Shown in pieces: positions 8,434 through 16,596 of a DNA stretch of 39,787 nt (the first letter of the stretch is position 1; each line of letters starts with the position of its first letter). The position numbers and the translations under genes were made by a program. Source of the DNA: Crocinitomicaceae bacterium. Its GTDB lineage: Bacteria > Bacteroidota > Bacteroidia > Flavobacteriales_D > Crocinitomicaceae. The notes beneath the pieces are model-generated. The model was not told the origin of the DNA, searched no databases, and worked only from the letters and a program-made list of their open reading frames with translations. The DNA lies in assembly GCA_021740085.1 (NCBI GenBank), contig JAIPAL010000017.1, forward strand, positions 1 to 39,787. The letters are read 5' to 3'.

Positions 8434-9501
8434 TTAAAGTGTATTTACATTATTTAAATCGCTAAAAGCTTTTTCCATTCGGGCCATAAACGTTTGTTCG
8501 CCTTCACGTAGCCATTTTCTCGGATCGTAATATTTTTTATTAGGGATATCCATCCCGTCTGGATTTCCTATTTGAGTTCTAAGGTAAGGAAGATTGGTCT
8601 CAATATAGTCTCGCGCGCCTTCTGTAAAAGCAAATTGTAAATCAGTATCAAGATTCATTTTAATGACCCCATATTCAATTGCTTCCCTAATTTCTTCTAA
8701 GGTAGAACCTGATCCACCATGAAAAACAAAGTCAATGGGGTTATGTCCTGTATTGAATTTTTGCTGCACATAATCTTGCGAAGACTTAAGAATTTTAGGA
8801 GTTAAAAATACATTGCCAGGTTTGTAAACACCGTGGACATTTCCAAAGGCTGCTGCGATTGTAAATCGAGGAGAAACCTTTAACAGTTCTTCGTATGCGT
8901 AGGCAACTTCTTCCGGTTGAGTATATAATTTTGAATTATCTACATTCGTATTATCAACTCCGTCTTCTTCTCCACCTGTGATGCCCAATTCAATTTCTAG
9001 TGTCATGCCGATTTTTGACATTCGCGCTAAATACGTTTTACAAATGGCAATATTCTCTTCAATTGGTTCCTCAGACAAATCGATCATGTGAGAACTATAC
9101 AAAGGTTTTCCATGCTGCTTAAAAAACTTTTCGCCTTCATCTAAAAGTCCATCTAACCAAGGCAATATATTCTTAGCACAATGGTCGGTATGTAAAATAA
9201 CAGTGGCACCGTATGCTTGTGCAACACGATGAACATGCATTGCCCCACTTATTCCTCCTAAAATGGCAGCTTGCTCATTCTTATTTGACAAGCCTTTTCC
9301 AGCAAAAAATTGTGAACCTCCATTAGAAAATTGAATAATTACCGGAGAATTATTTTTTGCTGCTGCTTCAATCACGGCGTTTACAGTCGAAGTACTCGTT
9401 ACGTTAACAGCTGGTAGTGCAAAGCCTTTCGATTTAGCAAAACGAAATAGCGCTTGAACTTCATCACCTGTTACAACACCTGGAATAAAAGAATGGGACA
9501 T
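8434..9501 (-). CDS. fbaA: Class II fructose-bisphosphate aldolase
   Basis: A zinc-dependent aldolase of 355 residues that interconverts fructose 1,6-bisphosphate with dihydroxyacetone phosphate and glyceraldehyde 3-phosphate in glycolysis and gluconeogenesis. Catalytic D106 and zinc ligand H107 sit in HTDHCAKN; the block ELGITGGEEDGVDN follows near residues 171-184; zinc ligands near 218 (AFGNVHGVY) and 256 (FVFHGGSGS) are present, the latter with the phosphate-binding GGSGS loop. Length and motifs are those of the long type A (E. coli FbaA-like) form. First gene of the fbaA-accD-MBL operon, with a -7 element 21 bp upstream. Confidence 0.97.
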   Translation of the reverse strand: MSHSFIPGVVTGDEVQALFRFAKSKGFALPAVNVTSTSTVNAVIEAAAKNNSPVIIQFSNGGSQFFAGKGLSNKNEQAAILGGISGAMHVHRVAQAYGATVILHTDHCAKNILPWLDGLLDEGEKFFKQHGKPLYSSHMIDLSEEPIEENIAICKTYLARMSKIGMTLEIELGITGGEEDGVDNTNVDNSKLYTQPEEVAYAYEELLKVSPRFTIAAAFGNVHGVYKPGNVFLTPKILKSSQDYVQQKFNTGHNPIDFVFHGGSGSTLEEIREAIEYGVIKMNLDTDLQFAFTEGARDYIETNLPYLRTQIGNPDGMDIPNKKYYDPRKWLREGEQTFMARMEKAFSDLNNVNTL

Positions 9502-9521
9502 GCCTTAATTTTTATATTTAG

Positions 9522-9529
9522 CAAAGTTA
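9522..9529 (-). promoter_or_regulatory. Candidate -7 promoter element (TAACTTTG) for fbaA
   Basis: Exact TAnnTTTG on the minus strand, 20 bp upstream of the fbaA ATG; it predicts a leader of about 15 nt. No clear -33 TTG at the usual spacing. Confidence 0.6.
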
Positions 9530-9596
9530 GAAAAAATTCAGCGCTTAAAATAAAAACAAAAGTATTTCGTTACTAATTAAACTTCTAAAATTGCCT

Positions 9597-9746
9597 ATGG
9601 TCCAAAAGTACATTCTACCCGAAAACGTGTCTAAAAAATCAAAAGAAACAGTTTCAAACGACACATTAAATTTTATTCTAAACTTTAGTAAATCAATTGA
9701 ATCGAAAAAGTTGAAGAAAAAAACAATTATTTTACATAAGAATTAA
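9597..9746 (+). CDS. Small basic protein, 49 residues, unknown function
   Basis: An ATG-to-TAA reading frame of 49 codons. The product starts MVQKYILPENVSKKSKETVS, has the central segment TLNFILNFSKSIE that would form an amphipathic helix, and ends in a lysine-rich KKLKKKTIILHKN. I recall similar 40-50-residue proteins (a K/S-rich lead, a T-x-x-F-I-L-N-x-S-K-A/S helix and a short basic end) scattered in Bacteroidota genomes, but no homology could be tested. Support for a real gene: a compact intrinsic terminator begins 4 bp after the stop, and a near-consensus -7 element (TAAAATTG, 9586-9593, one mismatch) lies just before the ATG, which would make the transcript almost leaderless. It is divergent from fbaA. 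It may instead be a small RNA with an incidental frame. Confidence 0.55.
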   Translation: MVQKYILPENVSKKSKETVSNDTLNFILNFSKSIESKKLKKKTIILHKN

Positions 9747-9749
9747 TGA

Positions 9750-9770
9750 AACGCCGAAAGGCGTTTTTTT
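9750..9770 (+). terminator. Intrinsic terminator after the 49-residue ORF
   Basis: AACGCC and GGCGTT form a perfect 6-bp stem closed by a GAAA tetraloop-type loop, followed directly by a run of seven T. It points in the plus direction and sits right after the small ORF. Confidence 0.85.
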
Positions 9771-9782
9771 GTTTTAATTCCG

Positions 9783-10036
9783 TTCGTTTTTTTCTGTCTC
9801 GATTGGCAGAGAGAGGAGGAAGAAAATTTCGAGGAGTAAGCGATACCGAAAAGTACCGACGTTTCGGTATGACGTTTGATTGAAGTGTCTCTCGGCTCCG
9901 CTCGATTCACTTAAAGAGCATCGAGCGGAGTCGAGATGCACGGCTTCAATCGAGAATTGATTTTTTCGTTCTTTTGTATCAAGACAAAAGGACAAAGAAA
10001 AGGAAGTTCGATTTTTTCCGCCGGGTCGGAGGACAA
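9783..10036. repeat. Interspersed palindromic repeat, copy A
   Basis: First of three copies in the window. It opens with the T-run and TCTCGATTG (9797-9805), which pairs with CAATCGAGA (9947-9955). Between them the copy differs from B and C: it keeps the left arm AAAATTTC and CGATACCGAAAAG but has lost their right arms, and carries a 17-bp stem instead, TCTCGGCTCCGCTCGAT (9890-9906) with ATCGAGCGGAGTCGAGA (9920-9936), one G-T pair, plus a small TACCGA/TCGGTA hairpin (9854-9869). The 3' tail from CGAGAATTG to CGGAGGAC (9951-10034, 84 bp) is identical to copy B. The tail holds a CTTTTGT/ACAAAAG hairpin (9971-9990). No transposase is encoded. Confidence 0.9.
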
Positions 10037-10071
10037 TAGTTAAAAAACATTTTTTTTCTTTTCGCCTCTTC

Positions 10072-10098
10072 CTACTTTTTTTTCCGCAAAAAAAGTAG
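10072..10098. repeat. Hairpin with T8/A7 arms
   Basis: CTAC followed by eight T pairs with seven A followed by GTAG across a 4-5 nt loop (CCGC), giving an 11-bp stem. It follows repeat A directly. It could act as a terminator in either direction or be the end of a longer form of the repeat. Confidence 0.75.
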
Positions 10099-10138
10099 AA
10101 AAAAACTCGAAAGTGGCATGCATTCATTCTCTCCAATC

Positions 10139-10197
10139 CTAAGACTTGACCGTTTCGGTGATTTCTAACGAACTACCTCACGGTACCCAAGTCTTAG
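10139..10197. repeat. Inverted repeat, possible structured RNA or DNA hairpin
   Basis: CTAAGACTTG (10139-10148) is the perfect reverse complement of CAAGTCTTAG (10188-10197). Directly inside, ACCGT (10149-10153) pairs with ACGGT (10180-10184), leaving a 3-nt bulge on one side and a loop of about 26 nt. It lies between repeats A and B and belongs to neither. It does not fold as a tRNA. Confidence 0.75.
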
Positions 10198-10243
10198 TTC
10201 AATACAATCATTCTCTTATGCAAGCTTTCAATATAAAATAAAT

Positions 10244-10487
10244 AACTTACTATTCATTTTTTTCTGTCTCGATTGGCAAAAGAGAGGATGAATAAAATTT
10301 CGAGGCGTAAGCGATACCGAAAAGCGCTTGACGTTTGACAAGCGCAGCTTGTCACTCTTTTCGTGTATCGGTCGACGAGAAATTTTAGCCGAACGGCTTC
10401 AATCGAGAATTGATTTTTTCGTTCTTTTGTATCAAGACAAAAGGACAAAGAAAAGGAAGTTCGATTTTTTCCGCCGGGTCGGAGGAC
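10244..10487. repeat. Interspersed palindromic repeat, copy B
   Basis: The most regular copy. Nested arms: TCTCGATTG (10267-10275) with CAATCGAGA (10400-10408); AAAATTTC (10294-10301) with GAAATTTT (10379-10386); CGATACCGAAAAG (10312-10324) with CTTTTCGTGTATCG (10357-10370, one extra base); and TGACAAGC (10336-10343) with GCTTGTCA (10347-10354) around a GCA loop. The whole 140-bp core can fold as one long hairpin. The conserved tail to 10487 is identical to that of copy A. Confidence 0.92.
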
Positions 10488-10657
10488 TAAAGTGATTTCA
10501 ATACTAACTCAGTTAAGTAATCGCTCTTTTCATAAATCAGTTACGGGGGGTCCAAACAGCTTCATTGAGACTTGATTTTTTCGCTCTTTTATCTGAAGTC
10601 AATAGTGCAAAAGAATTAAAGTTCTATTTTTATCAAAAAATAGCAAATAAAAGCCCT
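10488..10657. other. Gene-free leader region of the hexosaminidase, with a decayed repeat tail
   Basis: No gene is seen here. Positions 10567-10632 match the repeat tail at roughly 70 percent of bases by eye and without gaps: GAGAcTTGATTTTTTCGc is nearly exact, and the later segment keeps the same spacing. Read in the plus frame, repeat tail and this stretch give related peptides (RIDFFVLL versus RLDFFALL), which shows that the open frame upstream of the hexosaminidase start is repeat relic, not protein. Confidence 0.65.
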
Positions 10658-12868
10658 ATGAAAAAACTATTCTGTCTGCTACTGCTATTTCCGATGGTAT
10701 TTACAGCGCAGCAAAACACCATCTTGCCTCACCCCGTTGTTTTCAAAAGTATGCCGGGCTCTATTCAACTTGATGGATCGCTATCGATGGATTTTAGCAG
10801 TCTCAGTTCAACGATTATTCAACAACTAAAAACAACAGGGGCATTTTATCATAACCTACAAGTAATTGATTCCAAAGACAAACCGCTTATTATTTTTAAA
10901 AAATCAGTAAATGTTCCATTGGATAGTTATTCGATTAATGTAAATGGACAAATAATAATAACGTATTCGTCAGCTAAAGCGTGCTATTTCGCATTTCACT
11001 CTTTAATGCAACTCATCCATAAGGATACGGAAGGTTATAGCATTAACAATTGCTTCGTAGATGATTACCCCAAATTCCAATGGCGTGGAATGCACCTTGA
11101 TGTCGCAAGACATTTTTTTCAACTAGATGAAATAAAACAATTCCTTGATGTCATGGCCGTATATAAATTCACCACTTTTCATTGGCATCTTACTGATGAT
11201 CAAGGCTGGCGAATTGAAATAAAGAAATATCCAAAATTAACGGAGATTGGGGCTTGGAGGGATAGCACGCTTGAAAATCATTATGCCACTTCGCCTAGAA
11301 CCTATAAAGCTGAACGCTATGGGGGATTTTACACCCAAGAACAAATAAAGGAAATTGTCCAATACGCTGCTCAAAGGAACATTACGGTTGTACCTGAAAT
11401 TGAAATGCCCGGTCATGCCCGAGCTGCATTGGCAGCCTATCCAAATTACTCTTGCACAGGTATACAACAAGAAGTACCCGGACTTTGGGGGATTTTTGAT
11501 GATATTTTCTGCTCGAAAGAAGAAAGTATACTTTTTCTACAAGATATACTTTCTGAAATAATCCCTTTATTTCCATCAAAATACATACATATTGGTGGGG
11601 ATGAGGCACCCAAAACAAGATGGAAGGAATGCAATCAATGTCAAGCCATCATGAAAGAAAATGAACTGAAAGATGAGCATGAATTGCAAAGTTATTTTAT
11701 TCAACGCATGGATAAGTATTTAATGTCGCAAGGAAAAAAATTGATTGGTTGGGATGAAATTCTTGAAGGTGGACTCTCACCAAATGCCGCGGTGATGTCT
11801 TGGCGAGGTTTTGAAGGTGGAATTGAAGCGGCAAAACTTGGGCACGAGGTCGTTATGTCGCCTGGATCTCATTGTTATTTTGATCATTACCAAGGCAAAG
11901 GAAACGATGAACCGCTGGCCATTGGTGGCTTTACCAATCTGGAAAAAGTATTTGACTTTAATCCTGTATCTCCAAAAATGTCGAGAGAAGAAGCAAATTA
12001 TGTACTAGGTGGACAAGCTAATTTGTGGACGGAATACATCCCTTCGTTTGATCAACTCATGTACATGGCTTTTCCCAGAGCAATCGCTTTAAGTGAGGCG
12101 CTGTGGTGTACAGAAAAAACGACGTATGATGCCTTCGAAAAAACACTAATCGATTCACATTTTCCGCTTTTAAAGAAGAAAGGAATCAATTTCTCACAAA
12201 CAATTCTCAAACCTAAAATCACCTTCAAACGTACGCCAAAAGGTGTTGCCCTAAAAATCGCATCAAACTCAGCAACTGAAGCATTTACACTAAATCAGAA
12301 TAATGAATTTATTGGGGCTGCCGAATTCAACATTGATCGTGTGGACAAAACAAATCCTATTAGGTATCAATTTGTTTCAAATGAAACAGGAATAGACAGA
12401 ACAATTGTTATTCTTAAGAATCCCTGCTTGGGAGTGCCAATACATTTTGTAACGAAACCAAGTGATCGTTATAACAGCGGAGATTTAACCCTTGTTGATG
12501 GGCAGTTTGGCGCAAGCCCATGGAAAGGTCACGAATGGATAGGCTACGACACCTCCCATGTTGTTATTGAAATAGACTTACTTAAAAAACAAAAAATTGA
12601 CACCCTGCAAATCTCATTTTTAAAGGATGAGAATTCGTGGATTCATTTGCCTTACGCAATTGAATTTAAAAATTTAAAAACAAACTTAGGCTTTGGCATT
12701 GCACAAAACAATAATTTCGAGAATGAAAAGCAAGTGCTATTTATTGGAAAAAAAGTGCAAAAATTTAGAATCACCATCAAAACCTTAGATAAAATTCCAC
12801 TAGGAATGCCAGGCGAAGGAACGCAACCTTGGCTATTTATTGACGAGATTTCGATTAAAAATAAATAA
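10658..12868 (+). CDS. Secreted beta-N-acetylhexosaminidase (GH20)
   Basis: A 736-residue exported glycoside hydrolase that releases terminal N-acetylglucosamine or N-acetylgalactosamine from chitin fragments, peptidoglycan-derived sugars or glycans. The start at 10658 gives a clean signal peptide (MKKLFCLLLLFPMVFTAQQ); the frame stays open upstream to a TTG at 10565, but that stretch is a decayed repeat. After an N-terminal GH20b-like domain (to about residue 135) comes the TIM barrel, starting near YPKFQWRGMHLDVARHFF and including FHWHLTDDQGWR. The catalytic pair is D315-E316 in HIGGDEAPK. Residues about 600-736 form a discoidin/chitobiase-like C-terminal domain. Periplasmic or surface location. 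It stands alone, with no SusC/SusD pair nearby. Confidence 0.95.
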   Translation: MKKLFCLLLLFPMVFTAQQNTILPHPVVFKSMPGSIQLDGSLSMDFSSLSSTIIQQLKTTGAFYHNLQVIDSKDKPLIIFKKSVNVPLDSYSINVNGQIIITYSSAKACYFAFHSLMQLIHKDTEGYSINNCFVDDYPKFQWRGMHLDVARHFFQLDEIKQFLDVMAVYKFTTFHWHLTDDQGWRIEIKKYPKLTEIGAWRDSTLENHYATSPRTYKAERYGGFYTQEQIKEIVQYAAQRNITVVPEIEMPGHARAALAAYPNYSCTGIQQEVPGLWGIFDDIFCSKEESILFLQDILSEIIPLFPSKYIHIGGDEAPKTRWKECNQCQAIMKENELKDEHELQSYFIQRMDKYLMSQGKKLIGWDEILEGGLSPNAAVMSWRGFEGGIEAAKLGHEVVMSPGSHCYFDHYQGKGNDEPLAIGGFTNLEKVFDFNPVSPKMSREEANYVLGGQANLWTEYIPSFDQLMYMAFPRAIALSEALWCTEKTTYDAFEKTLIDSHFPLLKKKGINFSQTILKPKITFKRTPKGVALKIASNSATEAFTLNQNNEFIGAAEFNIDRVDKTNPIRYQFVSNETGIDRTIVILKNPCLGVPIHFVTKPSDRYNSGDLTLVDGQFGASPWKGHEWIGYDTSHVVIEIDLLKKQKIDTLQISFLKDENSWIHLPYAIEFKNLKTNLGFGIAQNNNFENEKQVLFIGKKVQKFRITIKTLDKIPLGMPGEGTQPWLFIDEISIKNK

Positions 12869-12908
12869 TGTAATTGATGGCAGAACAAAAAAAAAAGTAA
12901 CTTGGCAT

Positions 12909-13538
12909 ATGAAAAAAATAATATTTCTATTACTTCTCACCTTTTTTCAAACACCCCTTTTCGCTCAGGTAAATTCGCAATTCGATACAGATCCCGGCGT
13001 GTTTAGTTTGGGAGTTCGTTCTACATTTTCTGCTTTTAATGATGGGGAGGAAAATAAAGTTGGAAGTGGTGTTGGTGGACAATTTAGATTGAGGTTTTCA
13101 GAAAAAGTAAATAGCGACTGGTTTTTTGATTATTTGACGAGTGATATTGGTAATTATGCCCACCGAACTGATTATCACATCGGATGGAGCGTGCTCTATT
13201 ATCCATTGAAAAAGGATATTCATTCGTTTAAGCCCTATATGCTTGCCGGACATTGTTTTGATTACTCAAAAATCCAAGCGAATTCCAACCAATTTAACTT
13301 TGCAGAGCGCTGGAGTTCGGCAGTTCAAGCTGGATTGGGTACGCATATCCGTTTAACGGAACGACTAGATCTTTCTTTGACAGTGCAATATATGTTTCAC
13401 CTAGGGAAACACTTTCATGCGCAATGGGTAAATAATGAAGTGAATTATGTGGAGGAGAAAGGTTCAAGTTTAGAAGGTCATCTGTTAATGAATGCTAGTA
13501 TAAATTACAAAATAGGGAAATTATGGGGAAGAAAATAA
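12909..13538 (+). CDS. Outer-membrane beta-barrel protein, unknown function
   Basis: A 209-residue protein. The ATG at 12909 gives the signal peptide MKKIIFLLLLTFFQTPLFAQ; upstream in-frame codons overlap the hexosaminidase end and are not used. The mature part has alternating hydrophobic and polar strands rich in Gly, Tyr and Phe (SLGVRSTFSAF, VGGQFRLRFSEKV, AGLGTHIRLTERLDLSLTVQYMFHLG), as in the OmpA/OmpW-like small barrels annotated as outer membrane beta-barrel protein. Histidines are frequent near HLGKHFHAQWV. It overlaps the following barrel gene by 16 bp and follows the hexosaminidase by 40 bp, so all three may be one transcript. No specific function can be assigned. Confidence 0.75.
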   Translation: MKKIIFLLLLTFFQTPLFAQVNSQFDTDPGVFSLGVRSTFSAFNDGEENKVGSGVGGQFRLRFSEKVNSDWFFDYLTSDIGNYAHRTDYHIGWSVLYYPLKKDIHSFKPYMLAGHCFDYSKIQANSNQFNFAERWSSAVQAGLGTHIRLTERLDLSLTVQYMFHLGKHFHAQWVNNEVNYVEEKGSSLEGHLLMNASINYKIGKLWGRK

Positions 13539-14110
13539 GCCTTGTTTTAGCGATCGTCTGCTCCACTTTAGTTTTTGGACAATCTAAAGTCAGTTACTAT
13601 CCGATGCTTAATTTTTCTGGAACCATCAGTCCTGGGAAGTTTGTAACCCTAAAGGGATCTGCCATTCATCTTAATGGTTTTCTAGAGTATACCTTGGATC
13701 GAAAATATAGTGTGAGAGGTGATATTTATAAATTTATTCAAGGTGCGGTAAGCTCGAGTAATTTGGTTTTACCTTATAAATTGAATCAACTGTATGTTGG
13801 CGCTTTTAGAAGTTTTGGCAAGCACAATTGGAGACAATACATCGGATTTCAACCCGGTATTACAGTGAGTCGTGACATGCTTTCAAGTTACAACAAACCG
13901 CAAATTAGTCCTTCTTTTGGCTTGAAAGTCGGGAGTTCTTTTTCATTTTACAAATACTTCAATTTCTATATTGATGTAAGTTTCAATAAAACTCAACTTA
14001 GGGGGGTACTTTCGAGCACAAATAATTTGAATGAATTTCTTTTTTCTGGAGGATTAGGGTTTCAACTACCTAGAAAGATTAAAAGAGTACTTATCCCTCA
14101 CTGGATGTAA
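13523..14110 (+). CDS. Outer-membrane beta-barrel-like protein, unknown function
   Basis: A 195-residue protein with signal peptide MGKKISLVLAIVCSTLVFGQ and a mature part of amphipathic strands (YSVRGDIYKFIQG, LYVGAFRSFGKHNWRQYIGFQPG, FGLKVGSSFSFYKYFNFYIDVSFN). The final FLFSGGLGFQLPRKIKR resembles a closing barrel strand, although the last residues (VLIPHWM) are not the usual aromatic ending. Its start codon lies 16 bp inside the preceding barrel gene, in another frame, suggesting coupled translation. I do not recognise a named family. The following 200 bp hold no gene except for the menB promoter. Confidence 0.7.
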   Translation: MGKKISLVLAIVCSTLVFGQSKVSYYPMLNFSGTISPGKFVTLKGSAIHLNGFLEYTLDRKYSVRGDIYKFIQGAVSSSNLVLPYKLNQLYVGAFRSFGKHNWRQYIGFQPGITVSRDMLSSYNKPQISPSFGLKVGSSFSFYKYFNFYIDVSFNKTQLRGVLSSTNNLNEFLFSGGLGFQLPRKIKRVLIPHWM

Positions 14111-14286
14111 TCCAGATGGATTTAATGCCACGACTCGATTTTTGGGCAGACTAGTAATACTCCATATTGATAGTCAATTACTCGAACAAAAAGATTCAAA
14201 AAAGTCCTCACCATGTTTAGCGGACGAATTAATGCAACTTCTAATGAACAACACAAATTTTATCGTGCTTTTAACGCTGTTCTTCT

Positions 14287-14294
14287 TATTTTTG
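14287..14294 (+). promoter_or_regulatory. Candidate -7 promoter element (TATTTTTG) for the menB operon
   Basis: Exact TAnnTTTG 16 bp before the menB ATG, predicting a leader of about 10 nt for a five-gene operon. No clear -33 TTG. Confidence 0.55.
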
Positions 14295-14310
14295 TAGCAA
14301 AATAATTCGT

Positions 14311-15132
14311 ATGTCAACAAGAAATTGGATTTCAATAAAAACATTTACAGATATTAAATTTGAATTTTTTGAAGGTATTGCAAAAATAACCATCAACCGT
14401 CCGCAAGTTTACAATGCGTTCCGACCGGAAACGAACATGGAAATGTTAGAAGCCATGCATATTTGTAGAGAAAGAAATGATATTAATGTGGTTGTCCTCA
14501 CAGGAGCTGGAGACAAAGCATTCTGCTCTGGCGGTGATCAAAATGTGAAAGGAATTGGTGGTTACATTTCAGAAAATGGGGTTCCAAGACTGAATGTCCT
14601 TGATCTTCATAAAGCCATTCGTTCCCTTCCTAAACCGGTCATTGCCATGGTAAATGGTTATGCTATCGGTGGTGGACATGTACTACACGTGGTATGTGAC
14701 CTAACAATTGCTTCCGATAATGCTAAATTCGGACAAACTGGTCCGAAAGTGGGCAGTTTTGACGGGGGATTTGGATCCTCCTTTCTTGCAAGACATGTTG
14801 GACAGAAAAAAGCACGAGAAATTTGGTTTCTATGCAATCAATATACGGCGGATGAAGCAGAAAAAATGGGCATGGTCAATAAAGTCGTTCCCTTTGAACA
14901 ATTAGAAAATACGGTTGTTGATTGGTGTAATATTATTATGAAAAGAAGTCCATTAGCATTACGAATGATTAAAAGATCCATGAATGCCGAATTGGATGGA
15001 CAACATGGTTTAATGGAATTGGCTGGCGATGCCACCCTACTCTATTACTTAACCCAAGAAGCCCAAGAAGGAAAAAATGCCTTTTTAGAAAAAAGAGATC
15101 CTGATTTTCAACAATTTCCAAAATTCCCTTAA
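14311..15132 (+). CDS. menB: 1,4-dihydroxy-2-naphthoyl-CoA synthase
   Basis: A crotonase-fold enzyme of 273 residues that closes the second ring of the naphthoquinone in menaquinone synthesis, turning o-succinylbenzoyl-CoA into 1,4-dihydroxy-2-naphthoyl-CoA. Diagnostic stretches are [75 protein letters not shown] and, near the C-terminus, [29 protein letters not shown]; all distinguish MenB from ordinary enoyl-CoA hydratases. First gene of a tightly packed plus-strand operon (2 bp to pepD). The other men genes are not in the window. Confidence 0.97.
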   Translation: MSTRNWISIKTFTDIKFEFFEGIAKITINRPQVYNAFRPETNMEMLEAMHICRERNDINVVVLTGAGDKAFCSGGDQNVKGIGGYISENGVPRLNVLDLHKAIRSLPKPVIAMVNGYAIGGGHVLHVVCDLTIASDNAKFGQTGPKVGSFDGGFGSSFLARHVGQKKAREIWFLCNQYTADEAEKMGMVNKVVPFEQLENTVVDWCNIIMKRSPLALRMIKRSMNAELDGQHGLMELAGDATLLYYLTQEAQEGKNAFLEKRDPDFQQFPKFP

Positions 15133-15134
15133 AC

Positions 15135-16595
15135 ATGAATAAATTATCACAACTGGAGCCTATGGCTCTATGGAAGTATTTCGAACAACTAAACGCGGTA
15201 CCGCGCCCCTCCAAAAAAGAAGAAAGGGTTAGGCAATTTATGGTGGATTTCGGAAATAAGCACGGACTAGAAACAATGGTAGATGCCATCGGAAATGTTA
15301 TCATAAAAAAAGTAGCCAGTTCGGGAATGGAGAAAGCAAAAACTGTGATTCTTCAATCTCATTTAGACATGGTGCATCAAAAGAACAATGCGACGGTTTT
15401 TGATTTCGATCAACAAGGAATTGACATGATCGTTGAAGGCGATTGGATTCGAGCGAATGGCACTACGCTAGGAGCTGATAACGGTATTGGAGTGGCCGCA
15501 ATAATGGCAGTTTTGGCCTCAGATAATATAAAACATCCAGCCCTTGAAGCACTTTTTACCATCGATGAAGAAACTGGAATGACCGGCGCAAAAGAATTAG
15601 ATGGCAGTTTACTCAGCGGAGAAATATTACTGAATCTTGACACTGAAGATGATGATGAGTTATCAGTTGGTTGCGCGGGAGGAATTGATACAAATACTTC
15701 TTACGCTTACCAAGAAATCGCTGTTAAAAGTGGGTCACATATCGTTGAAATTACAATAAACGGCTTACTCGGAGGACACTCAGGAATGGATATCGATAAA
15801 GGCAGAGGAAATGCCAATAAGTTGATGGCTAGATTAATCTGGAAATTAGCAAAACAAGTACCGCTGCAATTAATTTCGTTTGATGGTGGAAGTCTTAGAA
15901 ACGCCATACCTAGAGAAGCCGTGGCAGTAATTGCTGTAGCTGAAGGACAAGAAACGATCGCAAAAGAAGCACTTCATAAAGAGACAGCTATCTTTTTAGA
16001 GGAATATAAAGCCATTGAAAGGTTCTTTAAAATTAGCGTAAATTCAATAAAAAATGATGAGAAAGCTATGTCAGATAGTGATTTCAATAATGTCATTAAT
16101 TGCCTATGTTCTATTCAAAATGGAGTTTTCAGAATGAGTCCAGACATCATTGGATTAGTAGAAGCATCGTCTAGTCTTGCACGCGTAATTATAAAGAATG
16201 GCTCATTTACCACCCAATCATTACAGCGAAGTAGCGTAGAAAGTACAAAAGATGAAGTAGCTATGAGTATCCGTGCAAATTTTGAACTTATTGGAGCCAC
16301 GGTTACACAAGGCGGAGATTACCCTGGATGGAAACCAAATACCGATTCAAAAGTACTTCAGGTAATGCGAGAAATATACCTTGAATTATTCCACGAAGAA
16401 CCCAAAGTTAAAGCCTGTCATGCAGGATTAGAATGTGGTATTTTAGGCTTACATTTACCATCGGTCGATATGATTTCATTCGGTCCAAATATTCGGGCAG
16501 CACACTCGCCTGACGAAAAAGTGCAACTATCCTCCGTACAAAAATTTTGGGGCTTTTATCTAAAAACATTAGCTCAAATACCAGAAAAAGCATAA
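15135..16595 (+). CDS. pepD: Aminoacyl-histidine dipeptidase (M20 family, PepD-like)
   Basis: A cytosolic non-specific dipeptidase of 486 residues, the same length as E. coli PepD. Metal and catalytic residues of the M20C group are visible: H76 and D78 in QSHLDMVHQ, the bridging D115 in GADNGIG, E145-E146 in [11 protein letters not shown]169 in NLDTED, and a late histidine in [19 protein letters not shown] near residues 211-221 belongs to the dimerisation lid. It hydrolyses Xaa-His and many other dipeptides for amino-acid recycling. It is packed between menB (2 bp) and ribBA (1 bp); the grouping appears to be shared transcription, not a shared pathway. Confidence 0.95.
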   Translation: MNKLSQLEPMALWKYFEQLNAVPRPSKKEERVRQFMVDFGNKHGLETMVDAIGNVIIKKVASSGMEKAKTVILQSHLDMVHQKNNATVFDFDQQGIDMIVEGDWIRANGTTLGADNGIGVAAIMAVLASDNIKHPALEALFTIDEETGMTGAKELDGSLLSGEILLNLDTEDDDELSVGCAGGIDTNTSYAYQEIAVKSGSHIVEITINGLLGGHSGMDIDKGRGNANKLMARLIWKLAKQVPLQLISFDGGSLRNAIPREAVAVIAVAEGQETIAKEALHKETAIFLEEYKAIERFFKISVNSIKNDEKAMSDSDFNNVINCLCSIQNGVFRMSPDIIGLVEASSSLARVIIKNGSFTTQSLQRSSVESTKDEVAMSIRANFELIGATVTQGGDYPGWKPNTDSKVLQVMREIYLELFHEEPKVKACHAGLECGILGLHLPSVDMISFGPNIRAAHSPDEKVQLSSVQKFWGFYLKTLAQIPEKA

Positions 16596-16596
16596 T

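Noticed and set aside
9774-10136. Minus-strand frame of 120 codons across repeat A
   Set aside because: It is the reverse translation of the repeat (FCLDTKERKNQF recurs in copy B), starts at TTG and spans hairpins; a repeat artefact, not a gene.
10254-10448. Minus-strand frame of 64 codons in repeat B
   Set aside because: Same repeat-derived peptide as in copy A, TTG start, no signal of coding use.
9783-10487. Possible CRISPR array or tRNA in the 900-bp gene-poor stretch
   Set aside because: Repeat units are about 250 bp, only two and irregularly spaced; no cloverleaf with a T-arm motif was found.
10565-10657. Upstream extension of the hexosaminidase by 31 codons
   Set aside because: It starts at TTG within a decayed repeat tail and would bury the signal peptide; the ATG at 10658 is preferred.
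11237-11634. Several overlapping frames of 60-78 codons inside the hexosaminidase gene, both strands
   Set aside because: Shadow frames of a gene with intact GH20 motifs; no start signals.
14101-14115. CTGGAT-GTA-ATCCAG hairpin at the end of the second barrel gene
   Set aside because: Only 6 bp with a 3-nt loop, contains the stop codon and lacks a T-run, so it is not claimed as a terminator.
14213-14305. Short frame of 30 codons (MFSGRINATSNEQ...) before menB
   Set aside because: It runs through the menB promoter element and has no promoter or terminator of its own; probably chance.
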